A DNA stretch of 64,000 bases from Candidatus Thiobius zoothamnicola (GCA_030826945.1 JAPQLC010000003.1:1-64000), one strand, 5' to 3'; counted from the stretch's first letter, positions 7,501 through 18,487 are shown. A program made the numbers and translations. The notes: generated from the sequence alone by a model not told the origin.

Positions 7501-8691
7501 TCACAATCCAGACAGACCAACCTCCAAATCCGCCTGAATATCCACAACCTCCTCCAAGCCAACGGCCAGACGAATCAGATTCTGTCGAATCCCCGCCTGA
7601 TCACGTTGTTCTTCAGTCAAACGCCCATGCGTGGTGCTGGCCGGATGAGTGATCGTGGTTTTGGCGTCTCCCAGATTAGCGGTGATAGACAACATCCGGG
7701 TGGCGTCTATCACTTGCCAAGCGGCTTGACGCCCACCTTTTACTTCAAAACTGACTATGCCGCCGGGCGCTTTTTGTTGTTGTTGCGCCAAACTTTGTTG
7801 CGGATGATTATCCAACCCGGGGTAATACACGCGTTCGACAGCCGGATGCTGTTCCAGCCAGATGGCGAGTTGCTGCGCCGACCGGGCATGCGCTTCCATA
7901 CGGATTTTGAGCGTTTCCAATCCCTTCAGAAAAATCCATGCGTTGAAAGGACTCATGGTTGGACCGGCAGTACGCAACACGCCAAAGACCTGTTCGCCCA
8001 CGGTTTGGTGATCGCCAACCACAGCTCCACCCAATGCGCGTCCCTGTCCATCCAGATATTTGGTGGCTGAGTGAATCACAATATCTGCGCCCAAATGCAA
8101 CGGCTGTTGCAGAGCAGGCGTGCAAAAGCAATTATCCACCGCCAATAAACAACCATGGGCATGCGCCAAATCAGCCAATGCCGCAATATCAGCCAACTGG
8201 GTTAACGGATTGGATGGCGTTTCGACAAAGAATAACCGGGTATTCGGTTTTATCGCGCTGGCCCAGGCATCGACATCCGTCAGATCGACATAATCGGTTT
8301 GAATGCCGAAACGTGACAAGTATTTATCAAACAAGACCGTGGTGCTGCCAAAAATACTGCGCGAACTGAGTAGATGATCACCTTGCTCCATCAACCCCAT
8401 ACAAGTCGCCAGGATGGCGGACATACCAGAGGCCGTTGCCACGCAAACCTCACCTCCTTCCAAAACAGCCAAACGTTGCTCAAAGTTACGCACAGTCGGA
8501 TTGGTGAAACGCGCATAAATGTTACCCGGCTCATCCCCTGCAAAACGCGCGGCGGCTTCAGCCGCTGACTGGAAGACAAAACTGGAGGTGGTGAAGATCG
8601 GTTCTCCATGTTCGCCTTCCATGGTGCGCTGATGGCCTGTACGCACAGCGCGGGTGGCGAAGCCCTGACTGGCATCATCAATCTCTTTCAT
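7501..8691 (-). CDS. metZ: O-succinylhomoserine sulfhydrylase MetZ
   Basis: PLP enzyme of 396 residues in the Cys/Met metabolism family. It condenses O-succinylhomoserine with sulfide to homocysteine for methionine synthesis. The PLP lysine lies in SATKYLDGQG, the cofactor-phosphate region is ATASGMSAI, and VDNCFCTP and ETPSNP are conserved family stretches. Length is normal. Its place downstream of purF is the common gammaproteobacterial purF-metZ arrangement, which supports MetZ over cystathionine gamma-synthase, although the fold alone does not exclude the latter. Confidence 0.93.
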   Translation of the reverse strand: MKEIDDASQGFATRAVRTGHQRTMEGEHGEPIFTTSSFVFQSAAEAAARFAGDEPGNIYARFTNPTVRNFEQRLAVLEGGEVCVATASGMSAILATCMGLMEQGDHLLSSRSIFGSTTVLFDKYLSRFGIQTDYVDLTDVDAWASAIKPNTRLFFVETPSNPLTQLADIAALADLAHAHGCLLAVDNCFCTPALQQPLHLGADIVIHSATKYLDGQGRALGGAVVGDHQTVGEQVFGVLRTAGPTMSPFNAWIFLKGLETLKIRMEAHARSAQQLAIWLEQHPAVERVYYPGLDNHPQQSLAQQQQKAPGGIVSFEVKGGRQAAWQVIDATRMLSITANLGDAKTTITHPASTTHGRLTEEQRDQAGIRQNLIRLAVGLEEVVDIQADLEVGLSGL

Positions 8692-8767
8692 ATCATCTGA
8701 ATTCCATCTGTTTTAGAAGCTGAATGGCGAAACGCAGCCTCATGACGACAAGATCAATAGCCTGCTG

Positions 8768-10291
8768 CTAAGTTTGATTATGTAACCCAATCACATTACC
8801 TCTATTCGCCGCCTCCTGGCTTGCTTTCGCTTTATCATTGCGGCGCTCTGCGATAGCAGCCAGATAATCCGACGTTACGTCATCCGTGATGTATTGACCA
8901 TTGAATACCGATGCATCAAACCGATTAACATGGGTTTTACCCTTTTTTTGCACCGCTTCAATCAAATCATCCAAATCCTGATAAATCAATGCATCCGCGC
9001 CGATATTTTCGCAAACCTGTCGGGTCGTACGGTTATGCGCAACCAACTCCTCAGCGGCGGGCATATCAATACCATACACATTCGGATAACGGACAGGAGG
9101 CGCAGCAGATGCGAAAAAAACTTTATTCGCGCCGGATTCGCGCGCCATATCAACAATCTCGCGTGAAGTCGTGCCACGCACGATTGAGTCATCAACCAAC
9201 AATACATTTTTCCCTTTGAATTCAACATCAATAGGATTTAGCTTTTGGCGCACTGATTTTTTGCGCTTGGTCTGTCCAGGCATAATAAAGGTGCGACCAA
9301 TGTAGCGGTTCTTGATGAAACCTTCGGTAAAGGGTATGCCGAGTTCATTCGCCAAACTTAAAGCGGAGGTGCGGCTGGTATCGGGAATCGGGATCACAAC
9401 ATCAATGTCCAATGCGCTGAATTTCTGACGGATCCGGTGCGCCAGTTTTTTGCCCATACGCAGACGCGCCTTATGTACGAAAATGTCATCAATAACAGAA
9501 TCGGGGCGGGCAAAGTACACAAATTCAAACAGACAAGGCGAACGCTGTGGATTATCCGCGCACTGCGCATGATGTAATTCGCCCGCTTTGGTGAACACAA
9601 TAGCTTCGCCAGGTTCCACATCACGTATGCGCTGGAATCCTAGCGTATCCAAAGCGACGCTTTCAGAAGCTGCCATCAATTCCGCACCATGTTCGCCTTC
9701 GCGCGTACCGAACACCAAAGGCCTGATACCATGGGGGTCACGAAAAGCGATGACGCCATAATTAGGGATCATGGCGACTGCTGCATAACCGCCACGACAA
9801 CGTTGATGTACGCCGCGCACCGCGCGAAAGATATCCTGATGATCAATGGACAATTGATCGTCCCGCGCCATCAATTCATGCGCAAATACGTTTAACAGAA
9901 TCTCAGAATCTGAATCCGTGTTGATATGGCGCCGATCTTCACGGAATAAAGCTTGCTTGATTTCAGCCGCATTGGTCAGATTACCATTATGAGCCAGCGC
10001 GATGCCATAAGGAGAGTTCACATAAAATGGCTGCGCCTCCGCCGTCGATGAACTACCCGCAGTTGGGTAGCGCACATGCCCAATGCCCATATCGCCGCGC
10101 AATTCAAACATATGTTCTTCCGTGAACACATCCCGCGCCAGCCCATTGTGCTTACGTAAATGTAAACAGCCTTTGTCATCGCAAGTCATGATGCCGGCGG
10201 CATCCTGTCCACGATGTTGCAAAACCTGCAATGCATCGTATAACGATTGATTCACAGGCGTCGTCGCCACCAAGCCAACAATACCGCACAC
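8768..10291 (-). CDS. purF: Amidophosphoribosyltransferase PurF
   Basis: First enzyme of de novo purine synthesis, converting PRPP and glutamine to phosphoribosylamine; about 507 residues. I chose a GTG start at 10291 because the next codon is the catalytic N-terminal cysteine (CGIVGLV) and GGGAGGGGAGA precedes it. The longer open frame would bury the nucleophile. The glutaminase half contains [10 protein letters not shown] and RYPTAG. The C-terminal half has the PRPP-binding motif [13 protein letters not shown]. It starts a few bases after the cvpA stop, the conserved cvpA-purF pair. Confidence 0.97.
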   Translation of the reverse strand: MCGIVGLVATTPVNQSLYDALQVLQHRGQDAAGIMTCDDKGCLHLRKHNGLARDVFTEEHMFELRGDMGIGHVRYPTAGSSSTAEAQPFYVNSPYGIALAHNGNLTNAAEIKQALFREDRRHINTDSDSEILLNVFAHELMARDDQLSIDHQDIFRAVRGVHQRCRGGYAAVAMIPNYGVIAFRDPHGIRPLVFGTREGEHGAELMAASESVALDTLGFQRIRDVEPGEAIVFTKAGELHHAQCADNPQRSPCLFEFVYFARPDSVIDDIFVHKARLRMGKKLAHRIRQKFSALDIDVVIPIPDTSRTSALSLANELGIPFTEGFIKNRYIGRTFIMPGQTKRKKSVRQKLNPIDVEFKGKNVLLVDDSIVRGTTSREIVDMARESGANKVFFASAAPPVRYPNVYGIDMPAAEELVAHNRTTRQVCENIGADALIYQDLDDLIEAVQKKGKTHVNRFDASVFNGQYITDDVTSDYLAAIAERRNDKAKASQEAANRGNVIGLHNQT

Positions 10292-10292
10292 G

Positions 10293-10814
10293 TCAATCTC
10301 CCCTCCCAGCGTCCGCCGATGAATCGGCATAATGGAAATACTGCGCCAAATCCTCTGGCAATAAGCTTCTCAACCACAAAGCCAGTTCTTGAAAATAAGG
10401 AATCAATTGCGATGCCTTCCACCAACTCTCCTGCGGCAATGTCGTCAGGCCAGCCAGCAAAATCAGAATAGCATTCAATAACACGCCGCGCGCCATGCCG
10501 AAAATCATGCCGATAAACCGGTCGGTTCCCGACATGCCAGTGCGCTCAATAAGCTGGATAATCAAATAGTTGACCATGCCGCCAATGATCAGCGTGGCGG
10601 TCATCAATAACGCAAAGGCTGCGCCCAGGCGCACAGTGGGTGATTCAACCCAGGGTTGAAAATGGACTTGCAACTCGCGGAAAAAACTCCAACTGATCCA
10701 AAACGCCAAAACCCAAATCGCCAGCGAGAAAGCCTCGCGGACAAAGCCGCGCGCCAGACTGATCAGAGCGGAAATTAAAACGATGGCTAATAAAACGTAA
10801 TCGACCCAAAACAT
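10293..10814 (-). CDS. cvpA: CvpA family inner-membrane protein
   Basis: Protein of 173 residues with four hydrophobic segments, starting [15 protein letters not shown] and carrying the characteristic [10 protein letters not shown] after the first helix and [13 protein letters not shown] between later helices. CvpA was named for colicin V production, and its basic role, linked to membrane stress tolerance, is not settled. The ATG at 10814 fits the family, and the longer frame to 10916 overlaps dedD and is not conserved. It lies between dedD and purF in the conserved order. Confidence 0.93.
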   Translation of the reverse strand: MFWVDYVLLAIVLISALISLARGFVREAFSLAIWVLAFWISWSFFRELQVHFQPWVESPTVRLGAAFALLMTATLIIGGMVNYLIIQLIERTGMSGTDRFIGMIFGMARGVLLNAILILLAGLTTLPQESWWKASQLIPYFQELALWLRSLLPEDLAQYFHYADSSADAGRGD

Positions 10815-10818
10815 GAGG

Positions 10819-11409
10819 TTACGGCCTATGTAAAACAACGCGACCCTGAGAACCGCTGAGTGAATTGATCTTGGGGAGCAGTTTTTTCGCGCGGGATTTC
10901 TCCAGCATGGGACCAACTTTGACCCGATAGTGCGGCTGTCCCTGAACGCTCACCCTTTCCGGGTCAGGCGTTTGGAAGCCTGCCCGGCGTAAACGCTTAA
11001 CTAACTTCAACGCATTCTCCCGCTTGACAAAACTGGCGGCCTGAATAACCCAGGACGATAAATTTGGATGATGCTCAACCACGGAAGCGGATGAGCCGTC
11101 CTCAGCATCCGTCGTCAACGGCGTTCCAATCGATTCACCTTGTCCTGACGCCAGGGAAGCCAGAGATTCAGATGGCGCATCCGCCGCGTTCGCAGGATAT
11201 CGGATATATTCTGGAATTTGCGGTGCGACAGGCGGCTGATATGACCAGGCTTCAGCGGACATTCGTCTCAAATCGTCCGGTACGGGTGGCATCGCAGATA
11301 TCTGAATCGGTTCATGCACGGGCCGCTCTATCAGCGGTGGAATGAAAATCACAGCCAACGCAACCATTGTCACAGCGCCGACCAGACGTTTTTTCAGGGC
11401 TTCTTCCAC
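10819..11409 (-). CDS. dedD: SPOR-domain cell-division protein DedD
   Basis: Protein of 196 residues: a short cytoplasmic start MEEALKKRL, one transmembrane helix (VGAVTMVALAVIFIPPLI), a Pro/Ala/Ser-rich periplasmic linker, and a C-terminal SPOR domain from about residue 118 (SSWVIQAASF to RVKVGPM and VVLHRP). SPOR domains bind glycan strands lacking stem peptides at the division septum. It lies between folC and cvpA, as in many gammaproteobacteria. Confidence 0.92.
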   Translation of the reverse strand: MEEALKKRLVGAVTMVALAVIFIPPLIERPVHEPIQISAMPPVPDDLRRMSAEAWSYQPPVAPQIPEYIRYPANAADAPSESLASLASGQGESIGTPLTTDAEDGSSASVVEHHPNLSSWVIQAASFVKRENALKLVKRLRRAGFQTPDPERVSVQGQPHYRVKVGPMLEKSRAKKLLPKINSLSGSQGRVVLHRP

Positions 11410-11447
11410 GTTTTACGACGAGTCAAATTGAAAGCGGCATTATAACG

Positions 11448-12707
11448 TTAATGCTTTAACCATCGCATGGCCGCCGCCACGACAGCAAAAGAGCCGAAAA
11501 CCAACACCAGATCATCAGAACCAGCCGCTTCATGCGCCAAAACAAAACCTTCCTCAGGTGCATGACATAAGGTTGTGGTTTGCGCAGGCAATAACGTTTT
11601 GACATGTTGCGCGGAAGCACCGCGTGACTCCATGGATAAATCCAGAATAAACCAGGCATCGACAGGTTCCAACAATGGCGCAAACAAACCAACCTGTAAT
11701 TTATCCTGCAACAAACCCACCACCGCAATCACTTTACCGGCGACAAAGATACGTTTTATCTGGTCAGCCAATACCTGAATCGCTTGAGGGTTGTGGGCGA
11801 CATCCAGAATCCAGCGCGCGTCCGGTTGATAAATCGCCATGCGTCCAGGCAATTGGACAGCCAACAAACCCTGACGCACCGCCGCCTGAGTAACCGGATA
11901 ATCCGTTTCCAGACACTCCAGCACCTGCAATGCCGCCGCCGCATTGCGCAACTGCGCCGGGCCACGTAAATTCGGCAACGGCAGAGCATAGCGTTGCTGA
12001 TTATCTGAAGTCCAATGCCAAGCAGATGCTTCAACCCGATAATGGTAATTGACGCCCAGACGCAATAAATCCGCGCCAATGCGTTGCGCCGTTTTCAGAA
12101 TATTCGTGGGCATATCCACTGAAGCATAAATTGCCGGGCGATGAGCGCGGAATATCCCGGCTTTTTCAGCGGCGATGCTTTCCAAGTCATCACCCAGCCA
12201 ATCCATATGATCCAATGCAATGGTCGTCACCAAAGCGACATCCGCATCCACAATATTGACCGCATCCAGCCGTCCGCCCAGGCCGACTTCCAACAAGGCA
12301 ATATCCAGATTTCGCTGGCTGAAAATCCATAAAGCGGCTAATGCGCCAAACTCAAAGTAAGTCAGTAAAGTATCGCCGCGCGCTTGTTCCACTTGCCCGA
12401 AGGCATCGCATAAGACTGGGTCAGCCACTGGCTGGCCTTGCAAACAGACACGCTCGTTATATCGCAATAAATGCGGCGACGTATAAGCACCCACAGCATA
12501 ACCAGCGGCGCGCAACAGACTCCCCAGTAAGGCGACGCAAGAGCCTTTGCCATTCGTACCCGCAACCGTGATGACTTTCCGCGCAGGTCTGGGCTGGCCT
12601 AAAGCACGCCATACTTGGCGTACGCGATCCAGCCCAAGTGCCATATTCTGCGGATGCAAACTTGATTGATAATCAAGCCATTCGGATAAACTGGATGGCA
12701 TCATCAT
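11448..12707 (-). CDS. folC: Dihydrofolate synthase/folylpolyglutamate synthase FolC
   Basis: Mur-ligase-family enzyme of about 419 residues that adds glutamate to dihydropteroate and to reduced folates. ATP-binding GTNGKGSC lies near residue 50, LLEVGLGGRLDAVN in the middle, and the C-terminal domain begins near LDVAHNPQAI. The start is one of three consecutive in-frame Met codons. It follows accD and precedes dedD in the same direction, the common accD-folC-dedD order. With folK, folB, folA and pabC also in the window, much of the folate pathway is represented here. Confidence 0.95.
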   Translation of the reverse strand: MMMPSSLSEWLDYQSSLHPQNMALGLDRVRQVWRALGQPRPARKVITVAGTNGKGSCVALLGSLLRAAGYAVGAYTSPHLLRYNERVCLQGQPVADPVLCDAFGQVEQARGDTLLTYFEFGALAALWIFSQRNLDIALLEVGLGGRLDAVNIVDADVALVTTIALDHMDWLGDDLESIAAEKAGIFRAHRPAIYASVDMPTNILKTAQRIGADLLRLGVNYHYRVEASAWHWTSDNQQRYALPLPNLRGPAQLRNAAAALQVLECLETDYPVTQAAVRQGLLAVQLPGRMAIYQPDARWILDVAHNPQAIQVLADQIKRIFVAGKVIAVVGLLQDKLQVGLFAPLLEPVDAWFILDLSMESRGASAQHVKTLLPAQTTTLCHAPEEGFVLAHEAAGSDDLVLVFGSFAVVAAAMRWLKH

Positions 12708-12738
12708 AAGCGCGGGCGCAACGGCTTGGCAACGCGAT

Positions 12739-13596
12739 CTAGGCTGCGCGCCTGGATAACAGGCTTAACACATTCGCCAACAGATCACGCATCTCACGAC
12801 GATCAACAATCATGTCAATTGCGCCTTTCTCCAACAAAAATTCACTGCGTTGGAAACCTTCGGGCAAGGTTTCGCGGACCGTTTGCTCAATCACGCGCGG
12901 CCCGGCGAAGCCAATCAATGCATTGGGTTCAGCGACATTAATATCACCCAGCATCGCCAAGCTGGCGGATACCCCGCCCATCGTGGGATCCGTCATCACC
13001 GAAATAAACGGCAATCCACGTTTTGCCATTTGATTCAGCACCGCCGATGTTTTCGCCATTTGCATCAAGGAAAATAACGATTCCTGCATACGGGCACCGC
13101 CAGTGGCGGAGAAACAAATATAAGGGGTATGGTGCTCCATCGCTGCATTTGCACCACGCACAAAACGTTCACCAACCACAGAACCCATGGAACCGCCCAT
13201 GAACTTGAACTCAAACGCCGCCGCAACCACATCGCGTTCCTTGAGTTTGCCCCGCATAACTACCAGGGCTTCATTTTCATTGGTGGTTTTTTGCGCTGCC
13301 GCGAGGCGGTCTTTGTAACGCTTGCTGTCTTTGAACTTGAACGGATCGCCTGATTCCAGATCCGCACCAATTTCTTCACGCGGCTCCAAATCCAAAAATA
13401 AATCCAAACGGCGACGCGCGCTGATGCGATTATGATGACCGCATTTCGGACACACATCCAGATTGCGCTCCATCTCGGCGCGGTATAACACGGCGTCACA
13501 GCCCGGACATTTTGTCCAGAGCCCTTCGGGAACCGCTTTTTTGGAACCGCCTTCGGTACGAATGCGGCTGGGCATCAATTTTTCAAACCAGCTCAT
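12739..13596 (-). CDS. accD: Acetyl-CoA carboxylase carboxyltransferase subunit beta AccD
   Basis: Subunit of 285 residues that, with AccA, transfers the carboxyl group from biotin to acetyl-CoA to give malonyl-CoA. The N-terminal four-cysteine zinc ribbon is visible (CPGC then 15 residues then CPKC). The crotonase-like domain has [10 protein letters not shown] and [10 protein letters not shown], and [11 protein letters not shown] is near the end. It lies between trpA and folC. Malonyl-CoA from this enzyme feeds the fab cluster at the right end of the window. Confidence 0.97.
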   Translation of the reverse strand: MSWFEKLMPSRIRTEGGSKKAVPEGLWTKCPGCDAVLYRAEMERNLDVCPKCGHHNRISARRRLDLFLDLEPREEIGADLESGDPFKFKDSKRYKDRLAAAQKTTNENEALVVMRGKLKERDVVAAAFEFKFMGGSMGSVVGERFVRGANAAMEHHTPYICFSATGGARMQESLFSLMQMAKTSAVLNQMAKRGLPFISVMTDPTMGGVSASLAMLGDINVAEPNALIGFAGPRVIEQTVRETLPEGFQRSEFLLEKGAIDMIVDRREMRDLLANVLSLLSRRAA

Positions 13597-13667
13597 GAAT
13601 GTATGCTCTCAATGCTTTAATCTCCTTTATCCTCATATTCCGTTTGGTTAACGGCGTATGAGATCCT

Positions 13668-14477
13668 TTATGCACCCTGATCCATGGCGGTACGCATGGC
13701 GCGAACCAATTCGCCAATGGCCTCATGCATTTTGGATGGCTCATCAACCAATCGCTCAATTTGCGACACAATCGCGCTGCCAACCACAACGGCATCAGCA
13801 ATCTGCGCCATGGCTTTAGCAGTGGCTGCATCTTTGACGCCGAAACCGACGCCAACCGGCAACGCCGTCATGGTGCGAATCTGCGTCAGCTTATCAGCGA
13901 CTGACTGCACATCCAAATGAGCAGCTCCGGTTACGCCTTTCAGGGAAACATAATAGACGAAACCACGCGCCGAACCGGTAATCCGCTGGATGCGCTCAGG
14001 CGTACTGGTCGGTGCCAACAGGTAAATCGGATCCAATTCATGTTGCTGCATCACCGGAATAAATTCATGCCCTTCCTCTGGCGGTAAATCCACCGTCAAA
14101 ACGCCATCCACGCCGGCCTCTTGCGCGGCGGCGGCGAAATGTTGATAACCCATGATCTCAATCGGATTCAAATAGCCCATCAATACAACTGGCGTCGTCA
14201 GGTTTTGGCTGCGGAACTCCCGCACAATATCCAATACATCACGCAGCGAAGTATTTTGCGCCAACGCGCGTTCACTCGCGCGTTGAATCACTGGACCATC
14301 CGCCATCGGGTCGGAAAAAGGTACGCCCAGTTCAAGAATATCAGCACCCTGTTCCACTAAAGTCTGCATCAATGGCGCTGTCATGGAGGGCTGCGGATCA
14401 CCTGCCGTGATGAATGTCACCAATGCAGTACGATTTTGATGCTTTAAGGCGGCGAAACAATCCGTAATACGGCTCAT
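13668..14477 (-). CDS. trpA: Tryptophan synthase alpha chain TrpA
   Basis: TIM-barrel subunit of 269 residues that cleaves indole-3-glycerol phosphate to indole, which passes through a tunnel to TrpB. The catalytic Glu and Asp are in [17 protein letters not shown]. The phosphate-binding GFGVKD and VVGSAIV are near the C-terminus. Its start overlaps the trpB stop by four bases (ATGA type), which fits coupled synthesis of the two subunits in equal amounts. Confidence 0.97.
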   Translation of the reverse strand: MSRITDCFAALKHQNRTALVTFITAGDPQPSMTAPLMQTLVEQGADILELGVPFSDPMADGPVIQRASERALAQNTSLRDVLDIVREFRSQNLTTPVVLMGYLNPIEIMGYQHFAAAAQEAGVDGVLTVDLPPEEGHEFIPVMQQHELDPIYLLAPTSTPERIQRITGSARGFVYYVSLKGVTGAAHLDVQSVADKLTQIRTMTALPVGVGFGVKDAATAKAMAQIADAVVVGSAIVSQIERLVDEPSKMHEAIGELVRAMRTAMDQGA

Positions 14478-15676
14478 AATTGCAATCCCTCTTGCGCGGC
14501 CACGGTATGCATATCTTTATCGCCACGACCTGACAAATTGACCAGAATAGTTTGCTGTCTGTCCATGCGCTCCGCCAGTTGCATGGCGTATGCAATCGCA
14601 TGGCTGGACTCCAGCGCCGGAATAATCCCCTCAATACGGGTTAATTGATGAAAAGCATTCAAGGCCTCATCATCCGTCACCGCCACATAGTTCGCTCGCT
14701 TTAAGTCCTTCAACCAAGCATGCTCCGGGCCAACTCCCGGATAGTCCAGTCCAGCGGAAATTGAATGCGTTTCAATAATCTGGCCGTCCGTATCTTCCAT
14801 CAGATAGGTGCGATTACCGTGTAAAACGCCTGGCTTGCCAGCACATAATGGTGCCGCATGCATGCCGCTATCCAAACCACTACCGGCTGCTTCCACACCA
14901 TAGATAGCGACATCCGTATCCGCCAGGAAAGGATGAAACAAACCAATCGCATTAGAACCACCACCGACGCAAGCAACCAAAGCATCCGGCAAACGCCCCG
15001 TCATATCCTGCATCTGTTCACGCGATTCACGCCCAATCACGGTTTGGAAATCACGCACCATTGCCGGATAAGGATGTGGGCCTGCAACCGTGCCAATGAT
15101 GTAAAAGGTATCATCCACATTCGTCACCCAATCACGCATGGCCTCGTTCAACGCATCTTTCAGCGTTTTGGAGCCTGAGGTGACTGATCGCACTTCAGCC
15201 CCCAGCAAACGCATGCGGTAAACATTGGCTTCCTGGCGGGCAATATCCACTTCTCCCATATAAACCACGCACTGCAATCCCAAACGCGCCGCCACAGTGG
15301 CCGATGCGACGCCATGCTGGCCTGCGCCCGTCTCTGCGATAATGCGTGTCTTACCCATGCGCTTCGCCAACAAGGCTTGACCAATCGTATTATTCACCTT
15401 ATGCGCGCCAGTATGATTCAAATCCTCGCGCTTTAGATAAATCTGCGCACCCCCTAATGAATCACTCAAGCGCTCAGCATAATAAATCGGTGATGGACGC
15501 CCGACATAGTGATGTAAATCAGCCTGCCATTCCGCTAAAAAAGTCGGATCCTGTCGGTACTTCTCATAAGCCAAGCGCAGTTCTTCAATTGGTTCCATTA
15601 AGGTTTCCGCCACGAAGACACCGCCATAAGGACCGAAATGACCTGATTCATCCGGCAACTGATTGACATTCATCAC
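14474..15676 (-). CDS. trpB: Tryptophan synthase beta chain TrpB
   Basis: PLP enzyme of 400 residues that joins indole with serine to make tryptophan. The PLP lysine is in HTGAHKVNN. The glycine-rich phosphate loop is GGGSNAIG, and [11 protein letters not shown] holds the catalytic glutamate. It is a normal-length TrpB1. It lies directly downstream of trpF and overlaps trpA. No trpE, G, D or C are in the window, so the early pathway genes are at another locus, as is common in gammaproteobacteria. Confidence 0.97.
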   Translation of the reverse strand: MMNVNQLPDESGHFGPYGGVFVAETLMEPIEELRLAYEKYRQDPTFLAEWQADLHHYVGRPSPIYYAERLSDSLGGAQIYLKREDLNHTGAHKVNNTIGQALLAKRMGKTRIIAETGAGQHGVASATVAARLGLQCVVYMGEVDIARQEANVYRMRLLGAEVRSVTSGSKTLKDALNEAMRDWVTNVDDTFYIIGTVAGPHPYPAMVRDFQTVIGRESREQMQDMTGRLPDALVACVGGGSNAIGLFHPFLADTDVAIYGVEAAGSGLDSGMHAAPLCAGKPGVLHGNRTYLMEDTDGQIIETHSISAGLDYPGVGPEHAWLKDLKRANYVAVTDDEALNAFHQLTRIEGIIPALESSHAIAYAMQLAERMDRQQTILVNLSGRGDKDMHTVAAQEGLQL

Positions 15677-15684
15677 ACACTCTC

Positions 15685-16311
15685 CTACTGAAAATTCGCC
15701 TGACGCGCTTGCGCGACAAAACGATGAATCTTGTCCGCATCCTTGATCCCAGGCGAAGACTCGACGCCGCCACTGACGTCCACGGCATAAGGTTTGACCT
15801 GGCGCACAGCATCAGCAACATTGTCGGGCCGCAAGCCGCCCGCCAGTATGATGGGCTGCGTTAAAGTCGCTGGGATCCGTGACCAATCAAACGTCTCACC
15901 GGTTCCTCCTGGTATTCCCGGGCGATAAGCATCCAATAAAACGCCTCGCGCATTGGCAAAAACCGCCATTTGTTCACCCAGATTCAAACCTTCTTTCATA
16001 CGCAAAGCGCGTATCCAGGGACGGTCATGGCTGGAGCAGTAATCAGCGCATTCATCGCCATGAAACTGAATTAAATCAATCCCGACCTCACGCACCACTT
16101 GGCTGATCCAGTCAGCCTCCGCATTCACGAACAACCCCACTGTGGTGACGAAAGGGGGCAAATCAGCCGCAATGGTCGCCGCCTGGTCAATGCTGACATT
16201 ACGTGGACTGGGTGGATAAAACACCAGACCAATCGCATCAGCACCAGCGGTCACGGCAGCTAATGCATCTTCAGACCGGGTAATACCGCAAATCTTTATT
16301 CGGATAGCCAT
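15685..16311 (-). CDS. trpF: Phosphoribosylanthranilate isomerase TrpF
   Basis: TIM-barrel enzyme of 208 residues catalysing the Amadori rearrangement in tryptophan synthesis. The N-terminal KICGITR carries the catalytic cysteine. VQFHGDE-like LIQFHGDE is in the middle, and [11 protein letters not shown] and [14 protein letters not shown] form the phosphate-binding end. It is a stand-alone enzyme, not fused to TrpC, and the first gene of the trpFBA-accD-folC run. Confidence 0.96.
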   Translation of the reverse strand: MAIRIKICGITRSEDALAAVTAGADAIGLVFYPPSPRNVSIDQAATIAADLPPFVTTVGLFVNAEADWISQVVREVGIDLIQFHGDECADYCSSHDRPWIRALRMKEGLNLGEQMAVFANARGVLLDAYRPGIPGGTGETFDWSRIPATLTQPIILAGGLRPDNVADAVRQVKPYAVDVSGGVESSPGIKDADKIHRFVAQARQANFQ

Positions 16312-16376
16312 AAAATGCCATCAGCCCGGACCAGGGTCTCACAACGCCTGCCAATCAAAACCACCATGAAAAAATC

Positions 16377-16868
16377 CTATAACAAATCCGAACACTGGAT
16401 AAAACCCTGTAAAGCGCTTTCAACCGCTTGATAACGCACCGCGTCACGGTCGCCCTTAAAACACTGACATTGACTGATAACGCCTTTCGGCCCACTCCAT
16501 GCCAGCCAAACCATCCCTACCGGCTTATGCTCAGAACCGCCGCCAGGCCCGGCAATGCCACTCACCGCTATCGCATACTGAGATGCACTATGGCTTAAAG
16601 CGCCCTGCGCCATCGCCTGCACGACAGAATCGCTGACTGCACCGTGCTGCGCCAACACTGAGTCGGATACACCCAACATATCCTGCTTGGCCAAATTACT
16701 GTAAGTGATGAAGCTGCGCTCAAACCAAGCACTGGAACCCGCTTTGTCAGTCAAGACCTTACTGATCCAGCCACCAGTGCAGGATTCGGCGCAGGCCAGC
16801 ATGGCTTGCCTGGCCAGTAAAAATTCAGCGATGCGGCTCACTTGCTCTTCAATGAAATGCGCAGACAT
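16377..16868 (-). CDS. pncC: Nicotinamide-nucleotide amidase PncC (CinA C-terminal type)
   Basis: Protein of 163 residues consisting only of the CinA C-terminal domain, which deamidates nicotinamide mononucleotide for NAD recycling. AESCTGGW carries the catalytic serine and threonine region, and VSGIAGPGGGS and KPVGMVW are conserved. I took MSAHFIEEQ at 16868 as the start. An open frame to 16946 runs into galU and is not conserved. recA, which often follows this gene, is not here. It lies eight bases after galU. Confidence 0.9.
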   Translation of the reverse strand: MSAHFIEEQVSRIAEFLLARQAMLACAESCTGGWISKVLTDKAGSSAWFERSFITYSNLAKQDMLGVSDSVLAQHGAVSDSVVQAMAQGALSHSASQYAIAVSGIAGPGGGSEHKPVGMVWLAWSGPKGVISQCQCFKGDRDAVRYQAVESALQGFIQCSDLL

Positions 16869-16875
16869 GGGGCGA

Positions 16876-17703
16876 CTATTCCGCAAGCATCTGCTGATAG
16901 TAATAATTGGTCGCTTCGACAAAACCTCCGACGCTGCCGCAATCAAAACGCCGTCCTTTGAAACGATAAGCCAACACCATATTGCGTTTGGCCTGGGTTA
17001 ACAAGGCATCGGTAATCTGTATTTCACCGCTTTTGCCAGGGGCAGTCTGACGCAGAATATCAAAAATATCCGGCGTCAATATATAACGCCCGATGATAAT
17101 CAAATTGGATGGCGCCTTTTCCGGATCCGGTTTTTCCACCATATCGGAAACCAGATACACATTATCTTCCAATTCAGAACCCGCAATCACGCCATATTTC
17201 AGGGTATCTTCCTGAGGGACCTCCTGAATGGCAACGATACTGCAACGATATTTGTTGTAAATCTTCAACATTTGGGAAAGCACGCCGCCAGCCTCGCCGC
17301 CATCACACAGATCATCCGCCAGAATCACGCCAAAAGGTTCGCGGCCAATCAAAGGTTCACCCGTCAATATCGCATGACCAAGTCCTTTCATGGCGTTTTG
17401 GCGCGTATAAGAAAACGTGCATTGCTCCATCAAGAGACGGATATCTTGCAAATAGCTTTCCTTCTGGGTGCCGCTGATCTGATGCTCCAGTTCATAACTG
17501 ATGTCAAAATGGTCTTCCAAGGCACGTTTTCCTCGTCCCGTGACAATGGCAATATCATGCATGCCCGTCGCCAGCGCCTCTTCCACTCCATATTGAATCA
17601 ACGGTTTATTGACAATCGGCAAAACTTCTTTTGGCATGGCTTTGGTCGCCGGCAGGAAGCGGGTGCCATAACCAGCAGCGGGGAATAAGCATTTTTTAAT
17701 CAT
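16876..17703 (-). CDS. galU: UTP-glucose-1-phosphate uridylyltransferase GalU
   Basis: Nucleotidyltransferase of about 275 residues that makes UDP-glucose for surface polysaccharides and osmoregulated glucans. The N-terminal signature FPAAGYGTRFLPATKAMPKE, with the catalytic Arg and Lys, is complete. The metal-site region VILADDLCD and the C-terminal RFDCGSVGGFV are present. Start MIKKCLF at 17703 fits the family, and the longer frame to 17784 does not. It is the first gene of the minus-strand run leading through pncC to trpF. Confidence 0.96.
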   Translation of the reverse strand: MIKKCLFPAAGYGTRFLPATKAMPKEVLPIVNKPLIQYGVEEALATGMHDIAIVTGRGKRALEDHFDISYELEHQISGTQKESYLQDIRLLMEQCTFSYTRQNAMKGLGHAILTGEPLIGREPFGVILADDLCDGGEAGGVLSQMLKIYNKYRCSIVAIQEVPQEDTLKYGVIAGSELEDNVYLVSDMVEKPDPEKAPSNLIIIGRYILTPDIFDILRQTAPGKSGEIQITDALLTQAKRNMVLAYRFKGRRFDCGSVGGFVEATNYYYQQMLAE

Positions 17704-17754
17704 GAGACCAACCTGATACTTCCATACATAAAGACAAGTAGACCGCAGCCTAAT

Positions 17755-17800
17755 AGGCTGTTGAAGCTCAACCCAAATGAACATGGGATAAAACCCAAAA
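17755..17800 (-). repeat. Single end of an AGGCTGTTGAA-type repeat
   Basis: AGGCTGTTGAA at 17755-17765, followed by an imperfect short palindrome (CCCAAATGAACATGGG), in the galU-msrQ intergenic gap. The same 11-mer opens the complete-looking inverted repeat at 24257-24349. The opposite end is not seen, so this may be a solo remnant. Orientation relative to a parent element is unknown. Confidence 0.35.
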
Positions 17801-17887
17801 ACGGAATTTACGGATTCAGCAAACCGGGAAGTTTTATGCGACCATAGGCGCGCTTAATTACCTTGTCCTTGAGATACTGCAAACGCC

Positions 17888-18487
17888 ATGCGCGCATCCC
17901 AGATAAAGCCCATCCTTTTCACCCTTTGTCTGCTACCCTTCGCCAGCTTGACATTCGGCATCATACAAAATGATCTCGGGCCAAATCCAGTGGAGGCTGC
18001 ACTACACGCAACAGGTGAGTGGAGTTTAAGATTGCTATTGATCACCCTGACCATGACACCGTTAAGACGCATGTTAGGTCAACCATGGCCCATCCAACTA
18101 CGACGCATGTTAGGCTTATTCACCTTTTTCTACGCCAGCCTGCATTTTACCATCTGGTTATGGGTGGACCAGGCATTCAGCTGGGCCAATATCATCAATG
18201 ATATTACTGAGCGACCTTATATTACCGTGGGCTTCATGGCTTGGCTGCTGCTACTCGTTTTAGCCGGCACATCCAATCATTACTCAATCAAACGTCTGGG
18301 CAAAAGCTGGAAATCACTACACAGGGCCGTGTATGTCGCCGCAATATTTGGCGTATTGCATTTCATCTGGCTGGTTAAAGCCGATTGGCTGGAACCGCTT
18401 ATATACGCTTTGATCTTGACGATTTTGCTGGCAGTCCGGCTATTTTTCCGCAAAAAACCCCAATCATGGAGCATCAAACATGCCTAA
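17888..18487 (+). CDS. msrQ: Heme-binding membrane subunit MsrQ of methionine sulfoxide reductase
   Basis: Ferric-reductase-like b-type cytochrome of 199 residues with about six transmembrane helices. It passes electrons to the periplasmic reductase MsrP, which repairs oxidised methionines. Heme-ligand histidines sit in the helix SLHFTIWL and in LHRAVYVAAIFGVLHF. The family motif PLRRMLGQPWPIQLRRMLGL is present. msrP normally precedes msrQ, but the upstream gene here is galU on the other strand, so the partner must be elsewhere or absent. It overlaps the next gene by eight bases. Confidence 0.9.
   Translation: MRASQIKPILFTLCLLPFASLTFGIIQNDLGPNPVEAALHATGEWSLRLLLITLTMTPLRRMLGQPWPIQLRRMLGLFTFFYASLHFTIWLWVDQAFSWANIINDITERPYITVGFMAWLLLLVLAGTSNHYSIKRLGKSWKSLHRAVYVAAIFGVLHFIWLVKADWLEPLIYALILTILLAVRLFFRKKPQSWSIKHA

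Noticed and set aside
16312..16376. Trp attenuator or leader before trpF
   Set aside because: The gap is only 65 bases, with no Trp-codon leader or paired hairpins.
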